Below are positions 63,798 through 64,000 of a DNA stretch of 64,000 nucleotides, in pieces. The notes beneath the pieces are model-generated. The model made no database searches. It was given only the letters and a program-made list of their open reading frames with translations, and was not told the DNA's origin. The position numbers and the translations under genes were made by a program. This stretch comes from Streptomyces luteolifulvus (lineage in GTDB: Bacteria; Actinomycetota; Actinomycetes; Streptomycetales; Streptomycetaceae), in assembly GCF_008806595.1 (NCBI RefSeq), contig NZ_VZRB01000021.1, positions 1 through 64,000 of the forward strand, read 5' to 3'. Numbering within the stretch: position 1 is the stretch's first letter; each line of letters begins with the position of its first letter.

Positions 63798-64000
63798 GGG
63801 GGTTCGCCCGGTTCCTGTTCGGCCGGCGGGCACGCCTGCGCTGGATCCATCTGATCCTCGGCGGCGCGCTCGCCATGCCGTACGTCTTCGTCGGCGAGGT
63901 CGTCCTCGGGACGGCCACCGGCGCAATGGACTTCGGTTCCTCCCCCCTGCAACTCGCCTCCTTCGCCTTCGGGTTGCCGGTCGCCGCCCTGACCTCGCTC
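63794..64000 (+). CDS. Probable sensor histidine kinase, N-terminal part (cut by window end)
   Basis: Only the first 69 codons are in the window. GTG 63794 overlaps the membrane protein stop by four bases. The sequence opens with RGFARFLFGRRARLRWIHLILGGALAMPYVFVGEVVLG, a basic stretch and a membrane helix, then a second hydrophobic segment (LQLASFAFGLPVAALTSL). This is the usual start of actinobacterial sensor kinases with a putative sensor domain, but no kinase motif is visible yet, so the call is tentative. Confidence 0.4.
   Translation, partial: MRGFARFLFGRRARLRWIHLILGGALAMPYVFVGEVVLGTATGAMDFGSSPLQLASFAFGLPVAALTSL

Overview
This window is high-GC actinobacterial DNA, almost certainly a Streptomyces chromosome. 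The evidence is strong G/C third-codon bias, frequent GTG starts, many 4-base ATGA/GTGA overlaps, a very rare TTA codon, a two-unit Streptomyces-type PHO box, Asp23/Gls24 gene families and a complete ectABCD operon next to a cobalamin cluster. From memory, the order phosphate transporter, cob cluster, ectABCD matches the S. coelicolor region around SCO1845-SCO1867. I could not check this.

Layout. 1-5.2 kb: a VIT-type metal transporter, then a translationally coupled leftward operon of two paralogous amidohydrolases, an SDR and an acetoacetate-decarboxylase-like enzyme. 5.3-10.3 kb: a DnaQ-BRCT protein, a Cys-rich zinc protein, SURF1, and a leftward DUF3311-cstA-ybdD block. 10.5-15.5 kb: a solute symporter coupled to an ECF sigma factor and a one-helix protein, then a GH15 enzyme and an SDR. 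15.5-18.6 kb: an Asp23/Gls24-AmaP envelope module. 18.7-27.4 kb: housekeeping genes (enoyl-CoA hydratase, small HTH protein, ABC-F ATPase, VOC protein, large unknown protein, alpha/beta hydrolase, class II aldolase, secreted GH25 muramidase). 27.5-29.1 kb: a PHO-box-controlled Pit phosphate transporter.

29.2-47.5 kb is the cobalamin (B12) cluster, led by a cobalamin riboswitch. The genes are cobD, cobQ, cobN, a fused ChlI/ChlD chelatase subunit, cobO, cobB and cobI, then an inverted ZIP metal transporter, then cobM, cobL, a cbiG-cobJ fusion, cobH, a cbiX-type chelatase with a His-rich tail, and cobC. Nearly all genes overlap by 1-11 bases. The cluster mixes late-insertion (CobN) and early-insertion (CbiX, CbiG) features. 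cobA, cobK/cbiJ, cobU, cobS and cobT are not in the window.

47.6-64 kb: a Streptomyces dispersed repeat, an amidohydrolase, a glutamate-type ABC importer with a good promoter, ectABCD (ectoine and hydroxyectoine), an ECF sigma factor with a zinc-finger/mycothiol-isomerase-fold partner, a class V aminotransferase, a FrnE-like DsbA protein, two GNATs, a DUF1349 protein, a divergent aldehyde dehydrogenase/IclR pair, a membrane protein and the start of a probable sensor kinase cut by the window end.

The most unusual points are these. A copy of the dispersed repeat found at 47.5 kb lies in frame inside cobB. A 19-codon leader ORF sits between the B12 riboswitch and cobD. A perfect hairpin swallows the SURF1 start codon. 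The GH25 muramidase has a TTA (bldA-type) codon in its signal peptide. The sigma-factor partner fuses a ZAS zinc motif to a mycothiol-dependent isomerase fold.
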